A stretch of 64,000 bases of DNA from Mycobacterium kiyosense (GCA_021654635.1 AP025179.1:2914001-2978000), one strand, 5' to 3'. Shown: positions 8,680-18,049, counted from the first letter of the stretch. The notes: generated by a model not told the origin, from the letters alone. Numbers and translations are program-made.

Positions 8680-9492
8680 ATGTGGCCTGGCCTGATCGCC
8701 CGCGTTGCCGCCCCGGTGGTCTTGGCTGCCGCTTCGACGCTCGTCGTCGGCGGCTGCGGCGGTGCGCACCAAGGCGCTCCGGGTGCGTCCTCGACTTCGA
8801 GTTCAATTGCCGCACAACCGAATCTGGTTGACTGCGCAAACGTCAAGATCGACCTCGGTCCGATGAAGGACCAGCAGGTGCGGTGTGTGCTCACGGTCAA
8901 GGGTATGACGCTCGAGGTGTCCAGCGACCCCGCTTGGTCGTTCAGTCTGCGCGACCACGGCGGGGCGGTTCAGCAGTTCAGCGAGCCCACCGAGGAGATC
9001 GGTGAAACCGGCGTCGTGCCGCTGTTGCAGGACATCGACAACAGCGGCACGCCGGTGTTGCTGGTGGTTACCGGCCGCGGTGGAACAGGTGGTGAGCCGA
9101 TGGCCGCGTGGCGGCTCACCGGCTCACCGGCTCGGTTCGTGCGCGCCGGCGAACTGTTCGGTTTCCGCCGCTTCTTCGTCTCCGCGGAGGGATTCTTCGG
9201 CAACTATGCTCACTCCAGCGCGATCGCCGGGACCGTGACGCTCTACCGATGGGTGGACGACAAGCTGACCACCGTTGCGGTGCTCGACACCCAGGCCGCC
9301 CAGGCGGCACCCGATGATCCGCAGCGGCGATGGGTGCGCAACGGCGACGTGCTGTGCGCCCTCAGCGAGGACGATTACCCGGCCGGTGCCCGTGCCCAGC
9401 GCGATGCGGCGCTGCGCGCCGCCGGGATGGACCCGGCCACCGCGCAGGACCGGTTCTGCACCCAGCCGTGGGTTGCCTCCATCTACCGATGA
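8680..9492 (+). CDS. putative lipoprotein of unknown function
   Basis: 270 residues. The N-terminus MWPGLIARVAAPVVLAAAST leads to the lipobox VVGGC with lipidated Cys at about residue 26. The mature part starts Gly/Ser-rich, then carries DCANVKIDLGPMKDQQVRC. A region with repeated phrases such as LLQDIDNSGTPVLLVVTGRG resembles beta-propeller or FG-GAP-like folds, but this is weak. ATG 8680 is preferred over GTG 8677. No recognised domain. Converges with the epimerase gene, with a weak hairpin between. Confidence 0.8.
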   Translation: MWPGLIARVAAPVVLAAASTLVVGGCGGAHQGAPGASSTSSSIAAQPNLVDCANVKIDLGPMKDQQVRCVLTVKGMTLEVSSDPAWSFSLRDHGGAVQQFSEPTEEIGETGVVPLLQDIDNSGTPVLLVVTGRGGTGGEPMAAWRLTGSPARFVRAGELFGFRRFFVSAEGFFGNYAHSSAIAGTVTLYRWVDDKLTTVAVLDTQAAQAAPDDPQRRWVRNGDVLCALSEDDYPAGARAQRDAALRAAGMDPATAQDRFCTQPWVASIYR

Positions 9493-9497
9493 ACGAC

Positions 9498-9515
9498 GGC
9501 CGCCGTGCTGCGGCC
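9498..9515. terminator. possible weak bidirectional terminator
   Basis: GGCCGC and GCGGCC form a perfect 6-bp stem with a 6-base loop in the 30-bp gap between convergent genes. No U-rich tail. Confidence 0.3.
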
Positions 9516-9522
9516 TTCCGGG

Positions 9523-10428
9523 CTACGCGTCCACCAGGTCCGGGTGAAATTTGGCGGCCATGCGCCGCAGGCCCTCCCGCCAATCCACGGTGCTGCCGCC
9601 GCCGATCAGTTCGTGTAGTCGGGTGACGTCCACGGGATTGCCGCGCAGCGCCTGCTCGCTTTCGACGAAGACCGGCTCGCGACCGACGAGCGTGCCCAGG
9701 AAGGTGCACCATTGCTGGATGCTGACGGTCTGGTCGCCGGCCCAGTTCACCGTCGTCGCCGGAACCGCCGCCACCGCAAGCAATTTCGGGATGGTCGCGA
9801 TGATGTCGTCTTGGTGAATGGGGTTGTAGTGGGCCGGGCCGCCGGACGGAACCGGGATCGGGATTCCACCCAGGATCATCTCCATGTGGTAGAACGGCCA
9901 TCCCCCGTTGTCCCCGTACGGCACGTTGAGCCGGGCGATGGTGGTGGGCACCCCGAGGATGCGCGCGGTCGTACGGGCGACAGCCTCACCGGCGATCTTG
10001 GAGATCGAGTAGGTGGGAAACAACGGTTTGTGGTTGTCGCCCAGGGCGGCACGCTCGGTACGCACCTCGTCGTCGGGCGGGTCGTATACCGCCGCTGATG
10101 AGCAGTGCAGAAACGCCTTTGCGGTGCGGCAGTGCGCCATCAGGAGTCCGACCGAGTCCGCGTTGGCGGCCAGATCCTTGTCCCACCTTCCGCTCTTGGC
10201 CACCGCGAGGTTGAGCACGTAGTCGAAGTCGGACGGGAGTCCGCTGAAATCCCCGGCCGCCAGATTGACCGTCTCGCACCGGACGCCGCCCTGTTCCAAT
10301 TTGGTGCGGGCGGCGGCGTCGGTGAACCGGGCGATGCCCCAGACCTCGTTGTCGGGTGCCAGGGCCAGGGCGATTGGTGTGGCGACCTGACCGGTTACCC
10401 CGGTGACGAGGATCTTCGAATCACGCAT
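9523..10428 (-). CDS. NAD-dependent epimerase/dehydratase (extended SDR)
   Basis: 301 residues from ATG 10428 (MRDSKILVTGVTGQVATPIA), the Rossmann start of extended SDRs in GVTGQVA form. The catalytic Tyr-x3-Lys appears as YSISK in the middle of the protein, preceded by HCSSAAVYDP. The C-terminal half carries HQDDIIATIPKLL and WCTFLGTLVG, typical of the substrate half of NDP-sugar epimerases and related reductases. Upstream ATG at 10455 would overlap the TetR gene far more. The gene starts inside the end of the TetR gene (8-bp overlap), so the two are co-transcribed. Confidence 0.88.
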   Translation of the reverse strand: MRDSKILVTGVTGQVATPIALALAPDNEVWGIARFTDAAARTKLEQGGVRCETVNLAAGDFSGLPSDFDYVLNLAVAKSGRWDKDLAANADSVGLLMAHCRTAKAFLHCSSAAVYDPPDDEVRTERAALGDNHKPLFPTYSISKIAGEAVARTTARILGVPTTIARLNVPYGDNGGWPFYHMEMILGGIPIPVPSGGPAHYNPIHQDDIIATIPKLLAVAAVPATTVNWAGDQTVSIQQWCTFLGTLVGREPVFVESEQALRGNPVDVTRLHELIGGGSTVDWREGLRRMAAKFHPDLVDA

Positions 10429-11053
10429 GGGCTGATGGTAGGTGACGCGTCGCATCCGCAGGCAGCCCCGCCACGCGCCGCGCGAGTTGCTCGGTGAGGG
10501 CGACCCGATCCAGCGGCCCCAGCCGGCGAAGCTCGCGGCGGTCGGGCTTTTCCAGCGTCGCCATGCCGTGCATGCTCACCCACAAAAGAAATGCGTCGGA
10601 GTGTGGATCGGTGCTTGTCGACAGGCCCGCCGCTGCGCATGCCTGCAGTGCGTCCGCGATCCGGGCGAAGGTGGCGCCGGCGCCCGGCGCAAAGCCGGTG
10701 CCGCTGATCATGAATCGGTACCGCGACCGATGCTCCCAGCCGTACCGGACGTAGGCCAGGCAACCGGCCACCAGTCGCGCATCCGGGGCCGCCGGCCCGA
10801 CCATCGCGGTGGCGACGATGTCGTCGAGGTCGGCAAAACTGCGCTCGAGAACGGCGTCGAGGATCGCCGCCAGATCGGCGAAATGCGGGTAGATCGACGG
10901 GGCGCTGATGCCGGCCCGGCGCGCGATCCCGCGCAGCGTCAGCGACGGCGGTTCGGTCGCATCGTCGATGAGAGATAGTGCAGCATCGATGATTTCGTCG
11001 CGCAACCGGTCGCCCTGCCCGCGTTGGTTGCGGCTGCGTGCCACTCCCGCCAT
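10421..11053 (-). CDS. TetR/AcrR family regulator (WHG-type C-domain)
   Basis: 210 residues. The helix-turn-helix reads LRGIARRAGISAPSIYPHFA at about 40-60. The C-terminal part, with RYRFMISGTGF and SDAFLLWVSMHGMATLEK, resembles the TetR_C WHG domain. It is transcribed with the downstream epimerase (8-bp overlap) and is divergent from the NTF2-like gene at 11152. A palindrome CTAACA-GA-TGTTAG lies in the 98-bp divergent region, so autoregulation and control of the divergent gene are likely. Confidence 0.9.
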   Translation of the reverse strand: MAGVARSRNQRGQGDRLRDEIIDAALSLIDDATEPPSLTLRGIARRAGISAPSIYPHFADLAAILDAVLERSFADLDDIVATAMVGPAAPDARLVAGCLAYVRYGWEHRSRYRFMISGTGFAPGAGATFARIADALQACAAAGLSTSTDPHSDAFLLWVSMHGMATLEKPDRRELRRLGPLDRVALTEQLARRVAGLPADATRHLPSAHA

Positions 11054-11092
11054 GTTTCTTGGCTCCGCCTTTCGTACTATTGCGCCGTTATC

Positions 11093-11106
11093 CTAACAGA
11101 TGTTAG
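11093..11106. promoter_or_regulatory. probable TetR operator
   Basis: CTAACA and TGTTAG form a perfect 6-bp inverted repeat with a 2-bp spacer between the divergent TetR and NTF2-like genes. A second short dyad, GTTAGTTTAAC, lies at 11130-11140 just before the downstream RBS GGGAGG. Confidence 0.6.
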
Positions 11107-11151
11107 CTTACCGATATAAGTTTACAATCGTTAGTTTAACGGGAGGTCCCC

Positions 11152-11634
11152 ATGCACATCGATCGGCGGGACGGCATCGCGATTTCTGGAATCGAGCGGA
11201 TGGACGAGGCGGACCGGCCCGAAATACTGGCGACACTCGACCGGCTGTTCCGCGGCTTCGTGCTGCGAGACGCCGATCTGCTGGACGGCGTCTACAGCAC
11301 CGACGCGGACTGGATCAACGCTTTCGGCAGCGTGCAAAAGGGCGGTGCACAGATCGTCGAATACCTGCGCGGACTCTTCGCCGACCGCAACTTCAACGAC
11401 GGGCAGCTGACCGCGGGTCCGGTGTGCTCACTGCGGCGCCTCGACGCCGACAACGCGGTTGTGCACGCCCACCTGCAGATCGCCGGCCAGTCTCTGGTCG
11501 GAGGTGGAGCGATAGCGCTGCGGGACAACCACTCGATCCGGGTCGTCGCCCGGCAGGCCGACGGCGCATGGCGGATCGTGTCGGAGATGTTCATGGATGT
11601 GCGCCAGGACCAGAGCTACGCCAACCATTCCTAG
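11152..11634 (+). CDS. NTF2-like / SnoaL-like protein (SgcJ/EcaC type)
   Basis: 160 residues. The pattern ATLDRLFRGFVLRDADLLDGVYSTDADWINAFG is the N-terminal helix pair and first strand of the NTF2-like fold (shown by its elements ILATLDRL, RDADLLDG and DADWINAFG), followed by KGGAQIVEYL. It ends ADGAWRIVSEMFMDVR. Family members bind small hydrophobic molecules or act as cyclases/isomerases; no catalytic residue can be named here. Strong RBS (GGGAGGTCC). Followed 26 bp later by a membrane protein gene; both are probably under the divergent TetR. Confidence 0.85.
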   Translation: MHIDRRDGIAISGIERMDEADRPEILATLDRLFRGFVLRDADLLDGVYSTDADWINAFGSVQKGGAQIVEYLRGLFADRNFNDGQLTAGPVCSLRRLDADNAVVHAHLQIAGQSLVGGGAIALRDNHSIRVVARQADGAWRIVSEMFMDVRQDQSYANHS

Positions 11635-11660
11635 AAGTGGCCGAACAGGAAAGCAGCACA

Positions 11661-12137
11661 ATGTATATCGTCGTGGTTCTACTGCAGACCGTGATCTTGC
11701 CGATGATCTCGGGCGCCCTGCAACTGGCCGTCTCCGGCGGTGACCCCGCGATCGTGCTCGGCGTCTGGTGGGCATTCTGGGGTGTGGGCACTCGGCTGTT
11801 CGTCGCGGGTGTCAGCCAGTTGGTGAACCCGGGACGCACCGCTCAGGGCATCCTCGGCATCGACGATTCCAGCGCCGAATTGGTGGTGCATGAACTCGGT
11901 TACGCCAACCTGAGCATGGGACTTGTCGCGATGCTCAGCGCCTTCGCCGGTAGCTGGGGGGTCCTCGGGTCGATCCCGGGCGCCGTCTTTCTTGGCCTCG
12001 CCGGCCTGCGCCACGTCGCCAGGCGGGGCAAGAACCGTGACGAGGTGGTGGCCACCTGGACAGACCTGCTGGTCTTCGTCGTCGTGTCGGCAGGCGCAGT
12101 GATGACTTTTGCGCATTCTGCTCACCTCGGGTGGTAG
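11661..12137 (+). CDS. integral membrane protein of unknown function, about four TM helices
   Basis: 158 residues from ATG 11661 with upstream ACAGGAAAG. Hydrophobic segments lie at about residues 3-22 (YIVVVLLQTVILPMISGAL), 30-50, 80-100 and 130-150. The sequence DDSSAELVVHELGYANLSMG between TM2 and TM3 is characteristic of a conserved actinobacterial membrane family (DUF6790-like in my memory; not certain). An open frame extends upstream to 11100 but crosses the NTF2-like gene in another frame and is not coding. Likely operon with the preceding gene. Confidence 0.8.
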   Translation: MYIVVVLLQTVILPMISGALQLAVSGGDPAIVLGVWWAFWGVGTRLFVAGVSQLVNPGRTAQGILGIDDSSAELVVHELGYANLSMGLVAMLSAFAGSWGVLGSIPGAVFLGLAGLRHVARRGKNRDEVVATWTDLLVFVVVSAGAVMTFAHSAHLGW

Positions 12138-12380
12138 TGTCCCCGCGCCCCGACGTCGCCGACGACCGGATGAAATGTCATGAATTGTCTTTGTCCGCTC
12201 CTCTCGATACGGCCCCTCGAGGGCGGCCTCACAGACGTGTCGCCGTTGTGCCGATAGTCGGAATAGCGACGATTTCGCAGTATTGCGCGTTGCGCTCATA
12301 GCTTGCGAAAAGGTGCAACCGGGCGGTCACCGTCACCTTAGAATTGATGTGTTGTCCAAAAGACCCAGGAGCGGCACTCA

Positions 12381-12591
12381 ATGGCAATGGATTCCATGTC
12401 CCACAACCCCGCCGCGGGAGACATCGGTTCGCAGCTGGTCGATATCGGCAGCCAGGGCATTAGCGCCGGTACCACCGCGGCTGCCTCGGTGCTGAGCGGG
12501 CTGATTCCCGCCGGCGGCGAGGAGGTCTCGGCGCAGGCGGTGTTGGCGTTTGCGCAAGAGGCAGCCACCATGCTGGCGGCCAACTCGGCCG
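12381..12591 (+). pseudogene. PE35-like gene, 5' half, interrupted by transposon
   Basis: Starts MAMDSMSHNPAAGDIGSQLV after AGGAG (12367-12371), closely resembling M. tuberculosis PE35 (Rv3872) from memory, including the block GGEEVSAQAVLAFAQEA. The reading continues LAANSA and then enters the inserted element, where it stops two codons later (TGA 12594-12596). The missing half is at 18105-18520. Joining base 12591 to 18105 restores one frame of 209 codons. In its present form the product would be a 71-residue PE stub without the YxxxD export motif, so it is probably non-functional. Confidence 0.9.
12584..12591. repeat. target-site duplication, left copy
   Basis: CTCGGCCG, identical to 18097-18104. 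Eight bp is the usual duplication length for IS256-family transposition (8-9 bp). It abuts the left terminal inverted repeat exactly. Confidence 0.9.
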
Positions 12592-12638
12592 GGTGATGTC
12601 CCAGGAGCGGTGTAAAAGGGGCGTCACGTAGGCTCCCT
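12592..12638 (+). repeat. left terminal inverted repeat
   Basis: Begins GGTGATGTCC and contains AGCGGTGTAAA and CACGTAGGCTCCCT. The complement of 18050-18096 begins GGTTGTGTCC and contains AGCGGTGTAAA and GACGTAGGTTCCCT. The GTGTAAA core is common in IS256-type ends. Confidence 0.88.
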
Positions 12639-12946
12639 GTTTTGCGTTGGTGATTTTATGCGATCGCTGACGAATTGGATGCCGCCACGGCGATGGCGTC
12701 TTGGCCTTACTTAGATCGCCTCAATGCTCACTGACGCCGGTTTCGGATTGCCGGTCGAATCCGTTGCAGCAGTTGGAAGTCCCGTCGGTGGCAAGTCGAC
12801 CGTTGTGTCCGACAGACCGTGCATCCGATCACCCCGGCGCGATGGAAAGGAATCACCGGAATCATCGAGGTTTTAACCCTGTGCTGCTGATGGCTCGTGA
12901 ATAGATACTCGATCGGACCGCCCACTCCTCGAACGGGAGGACATCC
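12639..12946. other. leader region between transposon end and dszA remnant
   Basis: 308 bp with no convincing gene. It ends with the dszA ribosome binding site GGGAGGACATCC. Probably the original dsz promoter region or the remains of a deleted left IS copy; the sequence does not settle which. Confidence 0.5.
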
Positions 12947-14320
12947 TTGACCACGACCGTGCCCCAAGGCCGTCAACTGCACCTCGCTGGGTTTTTCTCG
13001 GCTGGCAACGTGACCCACGCCCACGGTGCGTGGCGTCACGTGGGCGCTACGAATGGCTTTCTCAGCGGTGAGTATTACAAGCGGATCGCTCGGACGTTGG
13101 AACGCGGGAAGTTCGATTTGTTGTTTTTGCCGGACGGTTTGGCGATCGAAGACAGTTACGGTGGGGATCTTCAGACCGGCGTCGGCCTGGGCGGTCAAGG
13201 CGCGATCGCCCTGGAACCGACCAGTGTTGTTGCAACAATGGCCGCGGCGACCGACAGATTGGGTTTGGGCGCGACGGTTTCCACAACGCACGACGTACTA
13301 CCCGCCCTACCACGTCGCGCGGATCTTCGCGACGCTGGACCATCTGTCGGATGGCCGGGTGTCCTGGAATGTGGTGACGTCGCTTAACGACTCGGAGGCG
13401 CGCAATTTCGGGGTCGACAAGCACCTAGAACACGATATCCGCTACGTGCCGACGAGTTCCTTGAGGTCGTGAAGAAGCTGTGGAACTCCTGGGGCGACGA
13501 TGCTCTGCTGTTGGACAAGGCGGGCGGGCGGTTTGCCGACCCGAAAAAGGTCCAATACGTTGGGCACCAGGGCAAATGGTTGTCGGTTCGCGGCCCGTTG
13601 CAGGTCCCCAGGTCACCGCAGGGCGAGCCGGTTATCCTGCAGGCGGGATTGTCACCGCGCGGTCGGCGCTTCGCCGGGCGGTGGGCCGAAGCGGTGTTTA
13701 GTATCTCGCCGAATCTCGACATCATGCGTGCGACCTATCAGGACCTCAAGGCGAATGTGGCCGCCGCTGGCCGCGATCCGGACCAGACGAAGGTTTTCAC
13801 GGCGATCATGCCGGTCCTCGGAGAGACTGCGGCCATCGCCCGAGACCGGCTGGAATACATCAACTCGCTGGTGCATCCTGAGGTCGGTCTGTCGACCCTG
13901 TCGAGTCATAGCGGGATTGATCTCTCGGCGTATCCGTTGGACACCAAGTACGCCGATATCGTGGCCGACCTTGGTGACCGGCATGTGCCGACCATGTTGC
14001 AGATGTTTTCCGCGACCGCTGGCGGCAGCGACTTGTCGCTCGGGGAACTGGGACGGCGATACGGGACCAACGTCGGGTTCGTGCCGCAGTGGGCGGGAAC
14101 AGCCGAGCACATCGCCGAGCAACTCGTCAGCCATTTCGAGGCTGGTGCCGCAGACGGGTTCATCATCTCTGCGGCCTATCTGCCCGGCGTCTACGACGAG
14201 TTCGTTGATCAGGTGGTGCCCTTGCTGCAGGAGCGCGGAGTGTTCCGCACCGAGTACGAGGGAACTACCTTGCGCGAGCATCTCGGGTTGAGCCGCCCCA
14301 CCGGTAGGAGCGTGCAATGA
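12947..14320 (+). pseudogene. dszA: dszA remnant: dibenzothiophene-sulfone monooxygenase, two frameshifts
   Basis: Strong match along its whole length to Rhodococcus DszA as I remember it: [80 protein letters not shown]. The frame moves at 13289-13295 (about +7 bases before [11 protein letters not shown]) and returns at 13446-13450 (about 4 bases lost before [14 protein letters not shown]). The net change is a multiple of 3, but 50 internal codons are read in the wrong frame with stops, so no full protein is made. DszA is a luciferase-like flavin monooxygenase that opens the DBT-sulfone ring. TTG start with RBS GGGAGG. The stop overlaps the dszB start as ATGA. Confidence 0.92.
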
Positions 14321-15374
14321 CCACGACTCCGGTCGAGCGTGATGTCCTGGCCTACAGTAACTGCCCGGTTCCTCAATGCGCTGCTGACCGCCTTGGAAGC
14401 GGGTTTGTTGGCGCAGGAGGGTATCGCCCTGGAGGTGTTGAGCGGCGCCCAGGGCGCTTTACACTTCACCTACGACCATCCCGCCTACACCAGGTTCGGT
14501 GGGGAGATCCCGCCGTTAGTCAAGCAGGGGCTGCGGGCACCGGGGCGTACCCGCCTGCTGGGCGTCACCCGCTTCGCCGGCCTCAGGGCTTTTACGTGTG
14601 CGCGGACAGTCCGGCGCGGTCGCCCGCCGAGCTGGCGCCGGGTCAGGGTCCCCGGCGGCGGCGATTCGTATCTTGCGCCGCGAGTTGCGACCGCCAGCTC
14701 GGCCCGTGGCGGCAGACATTGATCGCCCTGGGCACCTGGGAGGCTCCGTCCGCTGTCCACGCTGGAGCGCGGCGGTGTGAAACTGGGCGATGTCGACCTG
14801 GTCGCCATCGACCTGGCGTGGATCTGCCCGCGGACCGCTGGAGCGCCGCCACCAGCGGTCGAGCAGGTTGATCTGTTCCCCGCGGTGGGCCCACCACCGC
14901 CGGCGTCCAGACGCTGGCACAGTCGACGCGTTGTTCACCGTTGCCGTGGGCTGCCGAACTGGAAGATCTCTACGGCGTCGTGTACTGGCCGACCTCGCGG
15001 CGACCAACGCAACCCCATACGCCAGCGTCTGGACGGTCAGCGCCGTCGGGAGACCCACCCCGATCTGGTGCAGCGGCTCGTCGACGCCGCGGTGCGCTGG
15101 CCAGTGGTCCCGTCACCACCACGACGAGGTGGTGACAATCCATGCCGCCAACCCCGGCGGGCGCCCGGTATGAACGACCGAGGATTCGGCCCCGACTTCG
15201 CCGGGAGCACCCAGTGCCACGCCTGGACGAATCCGCCATCAACCTGCTGGACCAGACACAGCGGTTCCTTCCGACAACGACCTGATCGATCACCCGGTCG
15301 ATCTTGGAGCAATGGGCCGCACCGGAGTTCTTGTAGCCGCAAGCCCGGGAACCGACGACACCAGGAAACGGATC
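14317..15374 (+). pseudogene. dszB: dszB remnant: 2-(2'-hydroxyphenyl)benzenesulfinate desulfinase, heavily decayed
   Basis: Starts ATG 14317, overlapping the dszA stop by 4 bp as in the classical dsz operon. Recognisable DszB pieces occur in changing frames: YSNCPVP (with the catalytic Cys), then ALHFTYDHPAYTRFGGEIPP and LRAPGRTRLLGVT in the next frame (about 14370-14575), then PWRQTLIALGTWEA (about 14715-14750), then PDLVQRLVDAAV (about 15060-15095), then QWAAPEFL near 15310-15335. At least four frame changes and several stops. The 3' limit is approximate. The intact enzyme releases sulfite, the last step of the 4S pathway. Confidence 0.85.
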
Positions 15375-16610
15375 ATGACACTGACGACCAACACCGGGTG
15401 AAGCCCCCGGCCAGCCGACCTCGCCGACCCCGCCGCTGCAGCGCGATCTGGCCCGATGGCAGGACGGCCTCATCGAGCGCGACCGTGCCGGCGGATCGGC
15501 CACCACTGAACGCGAGGACCCACGCGCCAGCGGCCTACTCGTCGCTGGCAGTTCCGGCAACGTTCGGGGATGGGGTGCTGACTGGCCCACCATCTTCGAG
15601 GCGGATCCGCGATCGCCAAAGTAGACGGCTCCTTGGGTCATCTGTTCGGGTACCACACCGTGTGCATCGCGTTCATCGAGCTCTTGGGGTCGAGCGAACA
15701 GACGGAGCACGTCTACCGCCAGGTGGCGCAACACAACTGGTGGGCCGGCAACGCATCCAGCGAGAACAACAGCCACGTGCTGGACTGGAAGGTCCGTGCC
15801 ACACCCCACGAAGACGGAAGCTACCGATTTGAAGGCACCAAGCACTTCACCAGCGGTGCCGTTGATTCACCTGCTGCTCGTCTTTGGAGTAGTTCAAGAC
15901 GCGTCAGCGCAGCAGGGATCGATCATCACCGCGGTGATCCCGACCGACCGAGCCGGCGTCACAGTCAACGACGACTGGGACGCCCTGGGCATGCGTCGCA
16001 CCGACAGTGGCACCGTGGAGTTTCACGATGGAGGCGCGCCGACATGCCCCGGGGCCCCAACGCCATCATCAATGACTTCTTCCAGTTCCAGCCCGCCAGC
16101 CTGTTCGGGCCACTGGTCCAGCTCAGCTTCGCCAACGTCTACCTTGGGATCGCGCAGGGGGCGCTCGACGCCGCGCGCGACTACACCCGAACCCAAGCCC
16201 GCCCGTGGACACCAGCCGGTGTCACCCAGGCGGTCGAGGATCCCTATGTCGTGCGCGCCTACGGCGAAATGGGCATTGCCTACCAAGGCGCGGACGCCGC
16301 CGCGCGAGACGCCGCGCGACTGTTGCAAACCGTCTGGGACAAAGGCCGACAACTGACCGCCGAGGATCGCGGTGAGCTCATGGTCCGCGTGTCCGGCGTT
16401 AAGGCGTTGACCTCACAGGTCGCCCTCGACATCACCAGCCGCATCTTCGAGGTCATCGGAGCCCGCGGCACACACCCCCGGTACGGATTCGACCGATTCC
16501 GGAGAAACATCCGCACCCATACCCTGCACGACCCGGTCTCCTACAAGATCGCCGAAGTCGGCAACTACATACTCAACGGCCGCTACCCGGTGCCCGGCTT
16601 CACGTCATAG
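15375..16610 (+). pseudogene. dszC: dszC remnant: dibenzothiophene monooxygenase, several frameshifts
   Basis: ATG 15375 (MTLTTNTG) is followed by a stop after eight codons. DszC-like sequence then runs in three frames: ERDRAGGSATTERED and GWGADWP (about 15475-15590), GSLGHLFGYH through WWAGNASSENNSHVLDWKV to GTKHFTSGAV (to about 15866), LLLVFGVVQDASAQQGSI through DDWDALGMRRTDSG (about 15870-16030), and a long intact 3' part with VYLGIAQGALDAARDYTRTQ and IFEVIGARGTHPRYGFDRF, ending PVPGFTS. DszC is an acyl-CoA-dehydrogenase-fold flavin monooxygenase that oxidises DBT to sulfoxide and sulfone. Confidence 0.9.
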
Positions 16611-16619
16611 CCACGTTCG

Positions 16620-16645
16620 GGTGGGGAGAAGGCTCGCTCCCCACC
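16620..16645 (+). terminator. hairpin downstream of dszC remnant
   Basis: GGTGGGGAG and CTCCCCACC form a perfect 9-bp stem with an 8-base loop, starting 10 bp after the dszC stop. No strong U-tract. Likely the operon terminator, retained inside the element. Confidence 0.6.
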
Positions 16646-16677
16646 TGAAACGAATAGTCGGCCTGTGACAATCGATT

Positions 16678-17986
16678 CTATGCGGTGGCAGCTGAATCGG
16701 TTGGCGCCACGCCGGTTTCGGCGTGAACTCCCGAATTCCGTTGCGGGAGTTCGGAAAGTGGGTCATGCAGCGACCTGCGCAGGTTGGCCAGCAGCCGCAG
16801 CCCGGCCGGTGTCATGGTGAACCCTCGCCACCCGGCCGAGGCGCGATCGAGCACCGCCCACACCAGCTTCAGACAGGAAACCTCGCCGGGCAGCCGACCG
16901 ATGACCTTGACCCGGCGGCGGGTCTCACCGAACGTCCGCTCGATGAAATTGGAGTGCCGAACCCGGGTCCAGTGCTCACGCGGGAACCGCAGGTAGGCCG
17001 TCAGCGAGTCACGGTCGCTGAGCAGACACCGCACCGCTGCCGGATAGGAGTCGCGCCAACGCCTTTCGAACACGTCGAGCCGCTTCTGCACATACCCGAC
17101 CGCGTCGGGGCCGGGCTCGATCGTGTCGGGCACCTCGAAGATCGACCGTCGGCCTGACCTCCGCTTGGGCGCGTTCTTAAGCACCTTACCAACACGCTTT
17201 GGCGCGATGCACCAGACACCGCTGCCGCAGCGCCGCGGCCATGGTGCGCTCGACCGCGCCGATCAACCCGGCCGCACCGTCGCTGACCACCAGCAGCGGA
17301 CACGCCAACCCACGCTCACCGAGCCCGGTCAAAAACCCCTCCCACGCGTCACCGGACTCGCTTGAAGCGGCCTCCAGCCCGACGAACACCGGGTTGCCGT
17401 CGGTGTCGATACCCCACGCGGCCAGCACCGGGTCGGCCGACGCGTTGGCGTGGTATTTGAAGTGGCTGCCGTCGAGGAACAGGTAATCCAGCTCGATGTC
17501 GTCGAGCCGGCGAGCGCTCCAGGCCTCGAACTGGTCGCGGATGTCTTCGCAGATGCGCGACACCGTCGATTTCGACACCGCGGCGGTCTCGCCGAGCGCC
17601 TCGGTCAAGGTGGCCTGCACATCGCGTGTCGACAGTCCGCGCACGAACCCGGCGATCACCAGCGACTCCAGCGCGTTGGTCTTGGTCACCCCCTTACCGA
17701 ACAACTGGGAGGCGAAGCGCTCGGCGGTGCCGCGCACCTTCGGCCGCTCCAGCGTCACCGGGCCGGCGGTGGTTTTCACCGTGGTCGGGCAGTACCCGTT
17801 GCGCATCCCGGCGCGGGCGCCCGCACTGCCTGCGGCCCGCTCATAGCGGTCCCGGCCCAAAAACGCGGTCACCTCGGCCTCGATCGCGGCCTGCAACAGC
17901 AACCGGGCGCCGAGCACCGCGACCTGCTCGATCGCACCCGCCAGGTCCTCGCCGCCGGCGAACACCTCATCAATTTCTGCCTGCAA
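16678..17986 (-). pseudogene. IS256-family (Mutator type) transposase, frameshifted
   Basis: Two adjacent frames together cover an IS256 transposase. The N-terminal frame (17186-17986, TTG at 17986) has AEVTAFLGRDRYER, LFGKGVTKTNALESLVIAGF, the first catalytic Asp in YLFLDGSHFKYH, the second in LLVVSDGAAGLIGA, and RCLVHRA, then stops. The C-terminal frame (16678-17184) continues with IFEVPDTIEPGPDAV and SNFIERTFGETRRRVKVIGR, which carries the catalytic Glu. The break near 17185-17200 separates the DDE residues, so the enzyme is inactive. This family does not use programmed frameshifting, so decay is the simpler reading. The true 5' end may lie upstream of 17986 in another frame. Confidence 0.88.
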
Positions 17987-18049
17987 CCGCTGCGCAGGCG
18001 ATATCCGCCGACACGGGGACTAGTCTCCTTCCTTCAGACTTGTTATTCG

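Noticed and set aside
12365..12610. CCCAGGAGCGG occurs both before the PE start (12365) and in the left inverted repeat (12600)
   Set aside because: Not repeated at the right end in a way that defines a boundary, while the 8-bp CTCGGCCG duplication does; probably chance in GC-rich DNA.
12947..16610. The dsz frameshifts as pure sequencing errors
   Set aside because: Indels of 4 and 7 bases and many breaks cluster here while nearby genes are intact; a single-base error remains possible only for the collagen-like gene.
16611..16677. Inner inverted repeat of a stand-alone IS256 copy
   Set aside because: No GTGTAAA-type end is visible here; only the dszC terminator hairpin.
17160..17215. Programmed ribosomal frameshift in the transposase
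   Set aside because: IS256-family transposases are made from one frame, there is no convincing slippery site, and the region shows multiple indels.
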